From contig JAJFHB010000328.1 in the NCBI GenBank assembly GCA_021775795.1, positions 1 through 6,769 of the forward strand: a DNA stretch of 6,769 nt. Direction: 5' to 3'. Shown here piece by piece: positions 6,197 through 6,769 of this stretch. A program made the translations under genes and the position numbers. This stretch comes from Hyphomicrobiales bacterium (GTDB lineage Bacteria > Pseudomonadota > Alphaproteobacteria > Rhizobiales > JAJFHB01). Within the stretch, counting starts at the first letter, position 1, and every line of letters begins with the position of its first letter. A model generated the notes under the pieces. It was not told the DNA's origin, did not search any database, and was given only the letters and a program-made list of their open reading frames with translations.

Positions 6197-6769
6197 CTAT
6201 GACCAGAGCAGCAATTCGCCGTCAGGCATACGGCCTATGAAGGAGCCAACCTGGAGGCGCGAACTCGCCTCACCCGGAGCGGCAGCTTCAACTTCGTGCG
6301 GATTGCGCGTATTGAACAGGATCGCATCGCCGGGTGTCGGGCGGTAAACATAACTCTCGGCGCCTGCCACCAGTTCTTGATCCAGCGGATATTGCTCGGG
6401 AATATCATCGCCCTCGAACTCAGGACTCCAGGGCGAATGATGAACTCTCGTGCCACCGCCGTGCGCGGGATGTTCGAACCAGGCGTTCCACCCCACCTGA
6501 GAGTTGATACCACCAACACACATTCCGCGCGCCGTGTACGGAGCAAAGTCCGCATGAAGATTGGCGCCCGTTGAGGCGTCGCGGATAATGCCCGCATACA
6601 ATGTGCCGGTGCCATCCGCCTCTTCCGCCACCCTGACGTTGGCGCCTGTCGCCTCGGTAAGCAGTGAGATCATCCTGCCGACCGCATCGAATGTGCGCGC
6701 AAACACCCGATCCCGGTAAGCATAGGCTTCCGGTACCTCTGCAAAGTAAGCCTCTTTTGGCTTGTGTCT
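6197..6769 (-). CDS. 2-oxoglutarate/Fe(II) oxygenase, N-terminus cut by window edge
   Basis: The frame is open from the TAG at 6199-6197 to the right edge, giving 190 visible residues; the GTG at 6706 is almost certainly internal, because 21 sensible codons (including KPKEAYFAEVPEAYAYRDR) precede it. Iron ligands are seen in GANLHADFAPY (H-x-D, bases 6556-6548) and in PGDAILFNTRNPHEV (distal His at 6298-6296), with a 2-oxoglutarate-binding Arg candidate 13 residues later in SSRLQVGSFIGR. Other marks are INSQVGWNAW, GGGTRVHH and a C-terminal LLLWS. This is a prolyl-hydroxylase-like double-stranded beta-helix oxygenase, distinct from the PhyH-like protein it converges on with a 30-nt gap. Its promoter and N-terminus lie outside the window, so it could belong to a separate operon to the right. 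Confidence 0.8.
   Translation of the reverse strand, partial: RHKPKEAYFAEVPEAYAYRDRVFARTFDAVGRMISLLTEATGANVRVAEEADGTGTLYAGIIRDASTGANLHADFAPYTARGMCVGGINSQVGWNAWFEHPAHGGGTRVHHSPWSPEFEGDDIPEQYPLDQELVAGAESYVYRPTPGDAILFNTRNPHEVEAAAPGEASSRLQVGSFIGRMPDGELLLWS

Noticed and set aside
6197..6706. GTG at 6706 as the true start of the right-hand 2OG oxygenase
   Set aside because: The frame stays open with protein-like sequence to the window edge, so the real start is probably beyond it.

Overview
The window reads as accessory catabolic DNA from a Gram-negative bacterium. An alphaproteobacterium is my best guess, from the fairly GC-rich coding sequence, GGAG-type ribosome binding sites and tight operons with a divergent LysR regulator. 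That is a guess from style; no taxonomic marker is present. No RNA genes, insertion sequences, CRISPR arrays or phage genes were seen.

Left block (1-3489, minus strand): a four-gene unit transcribed leftwards. In transcription order it encodes an HpaC/RutF-type flavin reductase (3489-2935), an HpaB-type FADH2-dependent monooxygenase (2938-1484, start overlapping the reductase stop as ATGA), a RidA/RutC-like protein (1386-964) and a Rieske non-heme iron oxygenase alpha subunit (912 to beyond the left edge). Middle: an AT-rich divergent intergenic region (3490-3613) carries palindromes, including a LysR-type T-N11-A box. It is followed on the plus strand by a LysR regulator (3614-4528) and, 25 nt later, an alpha/beta hydrolase that resembles RutD (4554-5345). 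Right end: two Fe(II)/2-oxoglutarate-type oxygenases converge tail to tail, a complete PhyH-like protein on plus (5498-6166) and a 5'-truncated 2OG-Fe(II) oxygenase on minus (6197 to the right edge).

Taken together this looks like a regulated oxidative degradation locus. The reductase would feed FADH2 or FMNH2 to the HpaB-type oxygenase. The RidA-like protein would deal with an enamine/imine or similar reactive nitrogen intermediate, the hydrolase would cut a C-C, ester or amide bond, and the Rieske enzyme (with the Glu-bridged active site typical of quaternary-amine oxygenases) would do a demethylation or hydroxylation step. The set RutF-like + RutC-like + RutD-like recalls the uracil-degrading Rut pathway, but with an HpaB-type oxygenase in place of the luciferase-like RutA and with no RutB or RutE in view. 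I infer an undescribed pathway for a nitrogen-containing, possibly N-methylated or heteroaromatic, substrate. The substrate cannot be read from the sequence.
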